From Amycolatopsis sp. FBCC-B4732 (GTDB lineage: Bacteria; Actinomycetota; Actinomycetes; Mycobacteriales; Pseudonocardiaceae): DNA of 64,000 bases. The stretch spans positions 310,001-374,000 of the forward strand of contig NZ_CP095376.1 in the NCBI RefSeq assembly GCF_023008405.1, written 5' to 3'. Shown here piece after piece: positions 8,666 through 17,033 of this stretch. A program made the position numbers and the translations under genes. Position 1 is the first letter of the stretch. Each line of letters begins with the position of its first letter. Below the pieces are notes generated by a model. That model made no database searches. It was not told where the DNA came from and saw nothing but the letters and a program-made list of their open reading frames with translations.

Positions 8666-9757
8666 GTGATCTCCCGGCCGCACGTTCTGCTGTCCGCCGC
8701 GCAGTCGCTCGACGGCTACCTCGACGACATCTCGTCCGAGCGGCTCGTGCTGTCCACTGAGGACGATTTCGCCGTCGTGGACCGGTTGCGGGCCGAGGCG
8801 GACGCGATCTTCGTCGGCGCCGGAACCGTGCGGGCCGACAACCCGCGGCTGCTCGTCCGGTCGCCCGAGCTGCGGCGGCAGCGGGTCGAGCAGGGCAAGC
8901 CCGAGCAGCCCGTCAAAGTCACCGTGACCACGCGCGGGCTCGACCCGGAGGCGCAGTTCTTCACCGTGGGCGATAACGAAAAGATCGTCTACGCACCACC
9001 GGGGGCGGCCGGCGAGCTGAAGCGCGTCGCCACCGTCGTGGACGCCGGGAACCCGCCCGACTTCGGCCGCGTCCTCGACGACCTCGGGCAGCGCGGCATC
9101 GGGAAGCTGCTGGTCGAAGGGGGCGGCGGCATCCACACCCGCTTCCTCACCGAAGGCCTGGCCGACGAGCTGCGGCTCGCGATCGCGCCGTTCTTCGTGG
9201 GGCAGCCGGGTGCGCCGCGGTTCGTCGGGCCCGGGCTCTACCCGCGGCCGCTCACCCTGGCCGGTGTGCGGGAGCTGCAGGGGATGGCGATCCTCGAGTA
9301 CCGCGCCGCGGCCGAGCCGAGCGGACCGGACGTCCGGCGGCTCAAGGAAGCGATCGCGCTCGCCGCCGAGTGCCCGCCCAGCCACACCTTCCGCGTCGGC
9401 GCGGTGATCACCGACGCCGGTGGTGAGGTCGTCGCCACCGGGCACTCCGGCGAGGGCGACCCGGCGAACCACGCCGAAGAAGCCGCCCTCGCCAAGTGCG
9501 CCGGCGACCCGCGCCTGGCCGGGGCGACCATGTACAGCTCACTGGAACCGTGCAGCCACCGGAGCTCGCACCCGCGCAGCTGCACGCAGCTGATCCTCGA
9601 CGCCGGGATCCCGCGCGTCGTGTTCGCGTGGCGCGAGCCGCCGGTGTTCGTCGATGCCCGGGGCACCGAACTGCTGCGGCAGGCCGGGCGGCACGTCGTC
9701 GAGGTGCCCGCGCTGACCCCGGAGGTCCAGCGCGAGAACACCCACCTCGACTTCTGA
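8666..9757 (+). CDS. RibD-type bifunctional protein with reversed domain order (reductase, then deaminase)
   Basis: The GTG start gives 363 residues. Residues about 1-215 form a RibD C-terminal / dihydrofolate-reductase-like reductase (LLSAAQSLDGYLD, AIFVGAGTVRADNPRL, KLLVEGGGGIHTRF). Residues about 222-363 form a cytidine-deaminase-like domain with zinc ligands His269-x-Glu271 (HAEEAAL), Cys296 (LEPCSH) and Cys306 (PRSC). Canonical RibD has the deaminase first. Both activities match successive riboflavin-pathway steps on diaminohydroxyphosphoribosylaminopyrimidine, but no other rib gene is nearby. It could be a true RibD, or a specialised pyrimidine-modifying enzyme. Confidence 0.85.
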   Translation: MISRPHVLLSAAQSLDGYLDDISSERLVLSTEDDFAVVDRLRAEADAIFVGAGTVRADNPRLLVRSPELRRQRVEQGKPEQPVKVTVTTRGLDPEAQFFTVGDNEKIVYAPPGAAGELKRVATVVDAGNPPDFGRVLDDLGQRGIGKLLVEGGGGIHTRFLTEGLADELRLAIAPFFVGQPGAPRFVGPGLYPRPLTLAGVRELQGMAILEYRAAAEPSGPDVRRLKEAIALAAECPPSHTFRVGAVITDAGGEVVATGHSGEGDPANHAEEAALAKCAGDPRLAGATMYSSLEPCSHRSSHPRSCTQLILDAGIPRVVFAWREPPVFVDARGTELLRQAGRHVVEVPALTPEVQRENTHLDF

Positions 9758-9767
9758 CGCGCGGCGA

Positions 9768-10979
9768 TCAGCAGGCGCCGTTGTCCTGCCAGACACCCCA
9801 TTCGCCGGTGGTGCCGGGCTCCTCGCCCTGCGTCCACCACTTGGCGGTCCACTTGTGGCTGTTGTGCGAAACGACGTTGTCCTTGACGTAGACCTTCGTC
9901 CGGTCCCACTCGGCCGCGGTGCACGAGCCGCCGCCCGGGGTGGTCGGGGTCGTGGTGGTCGGCGGGGTCGGCGTCGTCTGCGGCGGCGTCGCACCCGCGA
10001 ACCGGACGCTGAACTTCGTGAAGTCCCAGTCGTTCTGCGGGACGTTGCTGCAGACGCCGTTGTCGGTCGTGCCGACGCAGGCGCGGTCGCGGTTGACCGA
10101 CCAGAACGTGAAGCGGCCGAGGCCGTGGCTGGTCGCGTAGTCGTACACCGTCTGGAAGTCGGCGGTGTAGAACATCTCGGCCGCGTCCGATTTGCCGTTC
10201 ATGCCCGAGAAACCCTCGTGCGAGTAGGCGGTCGCGCTGTCCCAGCCCATGTGCGACATGAGCAGGCCGTGCAGGGCCTCCAGCGCCGACACCTGCGACG
10301 AGCCGCCGTTGAAGCCGCCGTCGAACGGCATGATCGAGAAGTTGTTGGGCGTGAACCCGATCGACTTCGCCTGGTCGAGCAGCTGGGTGCCGAACCAGCC
10401 GGTGCCGGCCGCGGTGCCCGGCATGGTCACCGACACGAAGAGGCCGGGGTTGTTGGCCTGCAACGTCTTCGCCGCGCCGAGCTCGTTCGCGATGGCCGCG
10501 GTGTTTTCGTACTCGGGCTCTTCGAGGTCGAAGTCGATGGCCTTGAGCGAGTACTTCGTGACGACCTGCTGGTAGGCGGCCGCGGTCGCGGCGACCGTGC
10601 CGCAGGTCTGGCCGAGCTTCGTGCCGCCGTACCCGCCGACGGAGACGGAGATGTCCCCGCCCGCCCCGCGGATCTTCGAGATCGCCGCGGCGACGGTGGT
10701 GTCGCTGGAAATCGGGTCGGTGCCGTCCCAGGTGGGACTGCAGCCGCCGCCGTTGGGCGCCAGGATGAACGCGAGCTGGAACGCCTTGAGCCCGGTCGCG
10801 TTCATCACGGTGACCGGGTCGGGCGGGTTGTTGCTCTGGGGCATCAGGTACGGCGCCGCGGCGTACCAGTTGTTGCTCAACGCCGCGGTGGCCGCCGGAG
10901 CACCGAGCACAAGGCTGACGGCGGTGGCGGCGAAAGTGGCGGCGGCGAGCCCGACGGCGGCCAGTCTGCTCTTGCGCAT
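9768..10979 (-). CDS. Secreted chitinase: GH18 domain plus chitin-binding CBM5/12
   Basis: The 403-residue protein has a Sec signal peptide (about 1-33, ending APAATAA), a GH18 barrel (about 35-335), a Pro/Thr linker (about 336-352) and a C-terminal carbohydrate-binding module of the CBM5/12 type (352-403: EWDRTKVYVKDNVVSHN, then KWWTQGEEP). The active-site strand is AIDFDLEEPE with Asp149, Asp151 and the catalytic acid Glu153. SVSVGGYGG is the second conserved barrel strand. It should hydrolyse extracellular chitin. A DasR-like operator lies 40 bases upstream, so GlcNAc-dependent control is likely. Confidence 0.9.
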   Translation of the reverse strand: MRKSRLAAVGLAAATFAATAVSLVLGAPAATAALSNNWYAAAPYLMPQSNNPPDPVTVMNATGLKAFQLAFILAPNGGGCSPTWDGTDPISSDTTVAAAISKIRGAGGDISVSVGGYGGTKLGQTCGTVAATAAAYQQVVTKYSLKAIDFDLEEPEYENTAAIANELGAAKTLQANNPGLFVSVTMPGTAAGTGWFGTQLLDQAKSIGFTPNNFSIMPFDGGFNGGSSQVSALEALHGLLMSHMGWDSATAYSHEGFSGMNGKSDAAEMFYTADFQTVYDYATSHGLGRFTFWSVNRDRACVGTTDNGVCSNVPQNDWDFTKFSVRFAGATPPQTTPTPPTTTTPTTPGGGSCTAAEWDRTKVYVKDNVVSHNSHKWTAKWWTQGEEPGTTGEWGVWQDNGAC

Positions 10980-11017
10980 GAGCTGTCCTCCCGGTGGGGA
11001 TCGAGGGTGGACAGATC

Positions 11018-11033
11018 ATTGGACTAGACCATT
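11018..11033. promoter_or_regulatory. DasR-like operator (dre) upstream of the chitinase
   Basis: ATTGGACTAGACCATT matches the known DasR element ACTGGTCTAGACCAGT at 13 of 16 positions, with the TGGNCTAGACCA core. It lies 39-54 bases upstream of the chitinase start, where DasR sites occur in Streptomyces chitinase genes. DasR is a GntR-family repressor released by glucosamine-6-phosphate. The regulator gene is not in this window. Confidence 0.7.
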
Positions 11034-11040
11034 GACGAAG

Positions 11041-13242
11041 TCAAGCCGACGGCGGAGTTCTGGGCGAAACCTGTCGGATAGTCGGGTTTCCAGGAGCGGA
11101 TCCGGTCCGCCCAGCCGCCGTCGGTTTCTCCTCGTGTCCGTTCGGCGAAGCCTGCGCGTCGAGCACGAGCGCGTCGAAGTCCCGGATGGCCTTCCGGACC
11201 GCGGATTCGTGCACCGGGGCAGGCTCGTTCAGCGCCGCGACGGCGTTCGCGTGTTCGCCGGCGGCCTTGCGGACCCCTTGCAGGGCCGAGCCGTCGTCCA
11301 CCCAGTAGTGCGGCAGCGACCGGGCAACCTGGGCCAGCCGGAGCAGGGACAGCCCGATTTTCGCCTTCGAGTGAAGCGCTTTGAGCACGGGGGCCTGGAG
11401 CCCGTCGAACGCCGCCACGGCTCGGAGTGCCCGGTCGAGGTCGCCATCGCGAGCGGTGTCGAGGGCCTGCTGCAACGCCCAGAGCGTGTCGATCTGGTCG
11501 TCGCCGGGGTCGAGGCTGCGCATCGACGCGCTGATCGCGCCGGTGAGATCGTCGAACACCAGGGCGGCGGTGATCGTGTCGATGCTCAACGGCGTCAGCG
11601 GGGTGCGTCGCTGCAGCTCGACGGCCGCTCTCGCGCTGCGCAACAGATCCCTGGCCAGCCCGCCGGACCAGGCGTGGCAAAGCATCGCGACGATCGGCGG
11701 GAACCCGGTGGCCCGCGCCCGGATGACGTCGAGCGACTCGTCCAGCGTCAGCCGCCGGGTGTGAATCACCGTGTCGAACGCCGAGTCGAACGCGTCCCGC
11801 CCGGCGAGCCCCCGGCGTTCGAAGGAGTCGAGGGCATCCGTGGACACGGTGACCACGAAGTGGACTTTCTGGATGTGAAAGAGATCCTTCAGCTCGTTGA
11901 CGATCTCGACCAGGTCGGCGGACTCGCCGATCTTGTCGAGCTCGTCGATGCAGACGATCATGCGCTCGCTCTCGCTGAAGGCCGCGAAGGTCTGCAGCAG
12001 GTCCCGCAGCGCGCCGACGAGCTCGGCCCGGCCGAGGGAACGGCTCTTCAGCTTGACGCCGTTTTCCCTGCTCGACTCCCAGAACGACTGGAACTTCAGC
12101 ACGATCTTGCCGGTGGTCGCCCGTTCGGTTTCCCAGCGCAGGTCGCGGAGCAGTTCCACGGCTCGTTTCACGTGGGGTTTCCGCGTGGCGGTGTCGAGCC
12201 GCTTGACGACCTTGAGGATCTGGCCCGCGAAGAGGGTCACGAGGAAGGCGCTGAGGCCGAACGCGAAGCCGCGGAGAACGTCCAGGCTGACGACAAGAGC
12301 GACCAAGGACACGGAAAAGGCGACGGCCACCAGTCGTCGGAACGTCAGGCGGTCCGCGAACCGGTACAGCCAGTCGGTCAACCGGTCCGGCTGCCGGCTG
12401 ATGATGGCTCCGGCGATCTCGGCCAGCAGCAGCCGGATGAAGTCCCCGGCGTCGTAGCGCACCGGCGACGGCACGACGACCACGGGCCCGGCCATCGCCG
12501 GATCGCTCTGCAGCGCCCGCATGACCGTCGACTTCCCCGAGCCGCGGGTGCCGGCGAGGCCGATCGCCGACGACTCGTGCTCGAGGATGAACTCCTTCAC
12601 GTAGGCCGCGGTCGCCGACCGGCGGACCTGGGTGACGTCCAGTTCGACGAGCCTCGGCGCGTGGGTGGGGAACGCGATGATGCCCTGGGGACCGAGCTCG
12701 TCGTTGATCGACGTGGCGACAGCCTCCTGCACGGCCGCGGCCAGTGAACGGGCGAAGGTGCTGGCTGCTGTCGCGGCCGGTCGCTTGAGCGCGGCCACGG
12801 CTGTCCGTCGTCGCAGCAACCACCCCGACCAGGTGACCACGCAGAGGGTGAGGACGAGGTAGCCACCCGCTTCCACGATGCCGAACTTGCGGCCGATCCA
12901 GCTGTGCTCGGTGTCGAGGGAAAGGAGCTTGAGCAGCTCCGGCTTCGGCACCTGGGTGATGAGCGCGACGAACCCGGCAGCCAGGAGCGTCAGCAGCCCG
13001 AGCAGGAGCAGCCGGGCGACCGAGCGCCGGGTGCGCGTGGTGAGGGCCTCGTCCGCCCGCCGGCGCGCCTCCTCGTAAGCGGTCCGGTCGATCGAAGTCG
13101 CGACGGCGATCGACCCGGCGTGCTCGGCGAGGAGGCGCTCGACGATGACGGCCTGGTGGGCCTGGTAGTGCTTGAACTCCTGCCGCTCGAACACCTCGTT
13201 CGCGATGTCCTCGATCGTGGCGGGGGACTCGACCTCGAGCAT
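11041..13242 (-). CDS. KAP-type P-loop NTPase, membrane-associated
   Basis: The 733-residue protein has Walker A GTRGSGKS at 231-238 and Walker B MIVCIDELD at 428-436. It has two predicted membrane helices before the NTPase (about 77-97 and 122-142) and two more between Walker A and Walker B (about 303-345). Membrane helices inserted between the Walker motifs are the hallmark of KAP NTPases (Kidins220/ARMS and PifA). PifA excludes phage T7 in Escherichia coli, so a defence role is possible but unproven. The start lies 37 bases after the cobN stop, but shared function with cobN is not evident. Confidence 0.8.
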   Translation of the reverse strand: MLEVESPATIEDIANEVFERQEFKHYQAHQAVIVERLLAEHAGSIAVATSIDRTAYEEARRRADEALTTRTRRSVARLLLLGLLTLLAAGFVALITQVPKPELLKLLSLDTEHSWIGRKFGIVEAGGYLVLTLCVVTWSGWLLRRRTAVAALKRPAATAASTFARSLAAAVQEAVATSINDELGPQGIIAFPTHAPRLVELDVTQVRRSATAAYVKEFILEHESSAIGLAGTRGSGKSTVMRALQSDPAMAGPVVVVPSPVRYDAGDFIRLLLAEIAGAIISRQPDRLTDWLYRFADRLTFRRLVAVAFSVSLVALVVSLDVLRGFAFGLSAFLVTLFAGQILKVVKRLDTATRKPHVKRAVELLRDLRWETERATTGKIVLKFQSFWESSRENGVKLKSRSLGRAELVGALRDLLQTFAAFSESERMIVCIDELDKIGESADLVEIVNELKDLFHIQKVHFVVTVSTDALDSFERRGLAGRDAFDSAFDTVIHTRRLTLDESLDVIRARATGFPPIVAMLCHAWSGGLARDLLRSARAAVELQRRTPLTPLSIDTITAALVFDDLTGAISASMRSLDPGDDQIDTLWALQQALDTARDGDLDRALRAVAAFDGLQAPVLKALHSKAKIGLSLLRLAQVARSLPHYWVDDGSALQGVRKAAGEHANAVAALNEPAPVHESAVRKAIRDFDALVLDAQASPNGHEEKPTAAGRTGSAPGNPTIRQVSPRTPPSA

Positions 13243-13279
13243 GTCGGAGTAGTCGCTCGAACCGGTTCGGCGTTACGGC

Positions 13280-16200
13280 TCACTCCGCTTCGAGGTCACC
13301 TTCCAGCGACAGGTACACCTCGCGCATCTTCTCCAGGAGCGCGGGATCCGGCTCTTCCCACAGCCCGCGGTCCGCCGCTTCGTTCAGCCGCTCCACGATG
13401 CCGCGCAGTGCCCAGGGGTTCGCCTGGCGCAGGAACTCCTGGTTCACCTCGTCCAGCACGTAGGACTCGGTCAGCTTCTCGTACATCCAGTCGCCGACGA
13501 CGCCCGCCGTCGCGTCGAAGCCGAACAGGTAGTCCACCGTGGCCGCCAGCTCGAACGCGCCCTTGTAGCCGTGGCGGCGCATCGCCGCCAGCCAGCGCGG
13601 GTTCACCACGCGTGCGCGGAACACCCGGGCCGTCTCCTCGCCCAGCGTCCGCGTGCGGACCGCGTCCGGGGACGTGCTGTCGCCGACGTAGGACGCCGGG
13701 GCCGAGCCGGTCAGCGCGCGGACCGTCGCGATCATCCCGCCGTGGTACTGGAAGTAGTCGTCCGAGTCGGCGATGTCGTGCTCGCGCGTGTCGGTGTTCT
13801 TCGCCGCCACGACGATCCGCTTGTACGAGTTCTCCATGTCCTCGCGCGCCGGGCGGCCGTCGAGGTCGCGGCCGTAGGCGAAGCCGCCCCACACCGCGTA
13901 CACCTCGGCGAGGTCCTTGTCGTCGCGCCAGTTCCCGGAGTCCATCAGCGGCAGCAGGCCCGCGCCGTACGCGCCCGGCTTCGAACCGAAGATCCGCGTG
14001 GTGGCCCGCCGGGAATCGCCGTGGGCGGCCAGGTCCGCGGAAACGTGGTCACGCACGAAGTTCCGGTCCGCCGGTTCGTCCAAAGCGGACACCAGCCGGA
14101 CCGCGTCGTCCAGCATCGTGATCACGTGCGGGAAGGCGTCGCGGAAGAAGCCGCTGATCCGGATGGTGACGTCGATCCGGGGCCGGCCCAGCTCGGCCAG
14201 CGGGATCGCCTCGATCCCGGTCACCCGCCGCGAAGCCTCGTCCCACACCGGCTGGACACCCAGCAGCGCCAGGACTTCCGCGGCGTCGTCGCCGGACGTC
14301 CGCATGGCCGACGTGCCCCACACCGAAAGCCCGACCGAACGCGGCCAGTCGCCGGTGTCCTCGCGGTAGCGCTTCAGCAGCGAGTCCGCCAGCGCCTGCC
14401 CGGTTTCCCAGGCGAGCCGGCTCGGGATCGCCTTCGGGTCGACCGTGTAGAAGTTCCGCCCGGTCGGCAGCACGTTGACCAGCCCGCGCAGCGGCGACCC
14501 GCTGGGCCCGGCCGGGATGTAACCGCCGTCCAGGGCGTGCAGCACCGAGTCGAGTTCCGCGGTCGTGCCCGCCAGCCGCGGGACGATCTCCTCCGCCGCG
14601 AACGAAAGCACCCGCGCGACCTGGGCGTCCGGGGCCACCGACGCGACGGCGGTGGCGTCCCAGCCGCGCATTTCCATCGTCTGCACGAGTTCCCGCGCCG
14701 TCTTCTCGACCGCGTCCACTTCGGACATCGGCGCGTCTTCCTTCAAGCCCAGCGCCGAGCGCAGGCCCGGCACCGCGCCCTGCTTGCCGCCCCACATCTG
14801 GGACGCGCGCAGCATCGACAGCACCAGGTTGACCCGCGCTTCCCCGACCGGTGCCGCGCCCAGGATGTGCAGCCCGTCGCGGATCTGCGCGTCCTTGACC
14901 TCGCACAGCCAGCCGTCGATGTGCAGCAGGAAGTCGTCGAACTCCGCGTCGTGCGGGCGTGCCTCGACGCCGAGGTCGTGGTCGAGCTTCGCGGCCTGGA
15001 TGAGCGTCCAGATCTGGGCGCGGATCGCGGGCAGCTTCGCCGGGTCCATCGCCGCGATGTTCGCGTGCTCGTCGAGCAGCTGCTCCAGCCGCGCCATGTC
15101 GCCGTAGGACTCCGCGCGCGCCATCGGCGGGATCAGGTGGTCGACGATCGTCGCGTGCGCCCGCCGCTTCGCCTGCGCGCCTTCGCCCGGGTCGTTGATC
15201 AGGAACGGGTACACCAGCGGCAGGTTCCCGAGCACGGCGTCCGGCGCGCACGACGCCGAAAGCCCCGCCGTCTTGCCCGGCAGCCACTCCAGCGACCCGT
15301 GCTTGCCGAGGTGGACGACGGCGTGCGCGCCGAACTCCTCCTCCAGCCAGCGGTACGCGGCCAGGTAGTGGTGGCTCGGCGGGAGGTCCGGGTTGTGGTA
15401 GATCGCGACGGGATTCTCGCCGAATCCGCGCGGCGGCTGGATCATGATGATGACGTTGCCGCTCTGCAGCGACGCCAGCACGATGTCGCCGTTGTCGACG
15501 TACAGCTCACCCGGCGCCGGGCCCCAGTGTTCTTCCACCCCCGAACGCAGCTCCGCGGGCAGCGCGTCGAACCACTCCTGGTAGCGCGCGGCGGGTACGC
15601 GGATCGGGTTGCCGGACAGCTGTTCCTCGGTCAGCCACTCCGGGTCCTGCCCGCCGGCCGCGATCAGCGCGTGGATCAGCGCGTCGCCGTCCGGCTGGTC
15701 GGTCCCGGTCGGGTCGACGCCGGGGAAGGCGTCCGGCCCCAGGTCGTAGCCCTGTTCGCGCATTCGCCGCAGCAGCTCGATCGTCGACGCCGGGGTGTCC
15801 AGCCCGACCGCGTTGCCGACGCGGGAGTGCTTCGTCGGGTACGCGGACAGCATCAGCGCGATGCGCCGCTCCGCTGGGGGCGTGTGCCGCAGCCGGGCGT
15901 GCGCCAGCGCGATGCGGGCGACGCGGGACGCGCGTTCGGCGTCCGGGACGTACCGGGGCAGGCCGTCTTCGTCGAGTTCCTTGAACGAGAACGGCACCGT
16001 GATCAGCCGCCCGTCGAACTCCGGCACGGCCATCTGGTTGCCGGCGTCGAGCGGGGAGAGCCCGTCGTCGCTCGCCGCCCACGTCTCGCGGTCGCTGGTC
16101 AGGCACAGCGCCTGCAGGATCGGGACGTCGAGCGCGGCCATCTCGGCGACGTCCCAGGCCTCGTCGTCCCCGCCGGCCCCGACCTCGGACGGCTTCGTGC

Positions 16201-16843
16201 CGCCCGCCGCCAGCACCGTGACCAGCAGGGCGTCCACCTTCCCCAGCTCGGCCATCATCTCCGGCTCGCGCGTCCGCAGCGAAGCGCAGTAGACCGGCAA
16301 CGCGCGCCCGCCGGCGGCCTCGATCTCGTCGGCGAGCGTGTGGACGAACTGCGTGTTCCCGGACAGGTGGTGCGCGCGGTAGTACAGGATCCCGATCACC
16401 GGGCCCTCGGCGCGCGAAGGCCGCTCGAGAACGCCCCAGCCCGGCTGCCGGGCGGGCGGCTCGAAGCCGTCGCCGGTGAGCAGGAGCGTGTCGGAGAGGA
16501 ACCGGTGCAGCTGGGTGAGGTTCGCCGGGCCGCCCTGCGCGAGGTACGCGTGGGCCTCGGCGGCGATGCCCGCCGGGACGGTCGAGAGCTTCATCAGCTC
16601 GGCGTCCGGCGTCTGCTCCCCGCCCAGCACGACGACGTGCGCGCCCGACGCCCGCAGCGTGTCCAGGCCCTCCTGCCAGCTGCGCGGGGTGCCGAGGATC
16701 CGCGCGACGACGATCTTCACGCCGTCGAGCAGCGCCGGCAGCTCGGCGACGTCGAGCCGGGCGGGGTTGCCGAGCCGGTACTCGCCGTCGGCCGAACGGG
16801 CGCTGAGCAGGTCGGTGTCCGAAGTGGACAGCAGCAGGATCAC
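13280..16843 (-). CDS. cobN: Cobaltochelatase subunit CobN
   Basis: The 1187-residue protein is the large, tetrapyrrole-binding subunit of aerobic cobaltochelatase, which inserts cobalt into hydrogenobyrinate a,c-diamide using ATP. Typical segments are visible: ILYYRAHHLSGNTQFV, MLSAYPTKHSRVGNAVGLD, HLGKHGSLEWLPGK and RISGFFRDAFPHVI. Its likely ATPase/VWA partner is the ChlI/ChlD-like fusion at 43.5-45.5 kb. A cobalamin riboswitch fills its leader (16880-17016), so it should be switched off when cobalamin is plentiful. It is separated by about 15 kb from the other cob genes. Confidence 0.97.
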   Translation of the reverse strand: MILLLSTSDTDLLSARSADGEYRLGNPARLDVAELPALLDGVKIVVARILGTPRSWQEGLDTLRASGAHVVVLGGEQTPDAELMKLSTVPAGIAAEAHAYLAQGGPANLTQLHRFLSDTLLLTGDGFEPPARQPGWGVLERPSRAEGPVIGILYYRAHHLSGNTQFVHTLADEIEAAGGRALPVYCASLRTREPEMMAELGKVDALLVTVLAAGGTKPSEVGAGGDDEAWDVAEMAALDVPILQALCLTSDRETWAASDDGLSPLDAGNQMAVPEFDGRLITVPFSFKELDEDGLPRYVPDAERASRVARIALAHARLRHTPPAERRIALMLSAYPTKHSRVGNAVGLDTPASTIELLRRMREQGYDLGPDAFPGVDPTGTDQPDGDALIHALIAAGGQDPEWLTEEQLSGNPIRVPAARYQEWFDALPAELRSGVEEHWGPAPGELYVDNGDIVLASLQSGNVIIMIQPPRGFGENPVAIYHNPDLPPSHHYLAAYRWLEEEFGAHAVVHLGKHGSLEWLPGKTAGLSASCAPDAVLGNLPLVYPFLINDPGEGAQAKRRAHATIVDHLIPPMARAESYGDMARLEQLLDEHANIAAMDPAKLPAIRAQIWTLIQAAKLDHDLGVEARPHDAEFDDFLLHIDGWLCEVKDAQIRDGLHILGAAPVGEARVNLVLSMLRASQMWGGKQGAVPGLRSALGLKEDAPMSEVDAVEKTARELVQTMEMRGWDATAVASVAPDAQVARVLSFAAEEIVPRLAGTTAELDSVLHALDGGYIPAGPSGSPLRGLVNVLPTGRNFYTVDPKAIPSRLAWETGQALADSLLKRYREDTGDWPRSVGLSVWGTSAMRTSGDDAAEVLALLGVQPVWDEASRRVTGIEAIPLAELGRPRIDVTIRISGFFRDAFPHVITMLDDAVRLVSALDEPADRNFVRDHVSADLAAHGDSRRATTRIFGSKPGAYGAGLLPLMDSGNWRDDKDLAEVYAVWGGFAYGRDLDGRPAREDMENSYKRIVVAAKNTDTREHDIADSDDYFQYHGGMIATVRALTGSAPASYVGDSTSPDAVRTRTLGEETARVFRARVVNPRWLAAMRRHGYKGAFELAATVDYLFGFDATAGVVGDWMYEKLTESYVLDEVNQEFLRQANPWALRGIVERLNEAADRGLWEEPDPALLEKMREVYLSLEGDLEAE

Positions 16844-16879
16844 GAGGTTCCTCCTCGGGGTCCGCGCCCCGGGTAGACG

Positions 16880-17016
16880 GACGCGCCGGCGGGAGTTCCT
16901 GGCTCCCGGGATCTCTCCCGGTCACAGTGGCGGGACCGCCCCGGATTTGAACCGGGTTCCTCCACCTGCCGACGCGTGGGTTCCAGCTCACTCTCCGGTG
17001 CGGCCGACCCGGCGTC
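16880..17016 (-). ncRNA. Cobalamin riboswitch in the cobN leader
   Basis: Read on the minus strand, the leader contains the conserved AdoCbl aptamer core: a CCGGTTCAAATCCGG-type hairpin, GGTCCCGCCACTGTGA, a GGGAGAGATCCC hairpin, and the B12-box region GGGAGCCAGGAACTCCCGCC. The closing helix is GACGCC (17016-17011) with GGCGCGTC (16887-16880). cobN starts 36 bases downstream, so ligand binding probably blocks translation or causes early termination. A TTCAAATCC stretch resembles a tRNA T-arm, but the rest rules out a tRNA. Confidence 0.95.
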
Positions 17017-17033
17017 AAGGTGACGTGCGCGGC

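Noticed and set aside
13571..16876. 1101-residue open frame on the plus strand
   Set aside because: It is antisense to cobN, Arg/Val-rich and without recognisable motifs; a product of GC-rich codon bias.
16930..16975. tRNA-like T-arm (GGTTCAAATCC on the minus strand)
   Set aside because: The surrounding sequence is a complete cobalamin riboswitch core, and no acceptor or anticodon arm can be formed.
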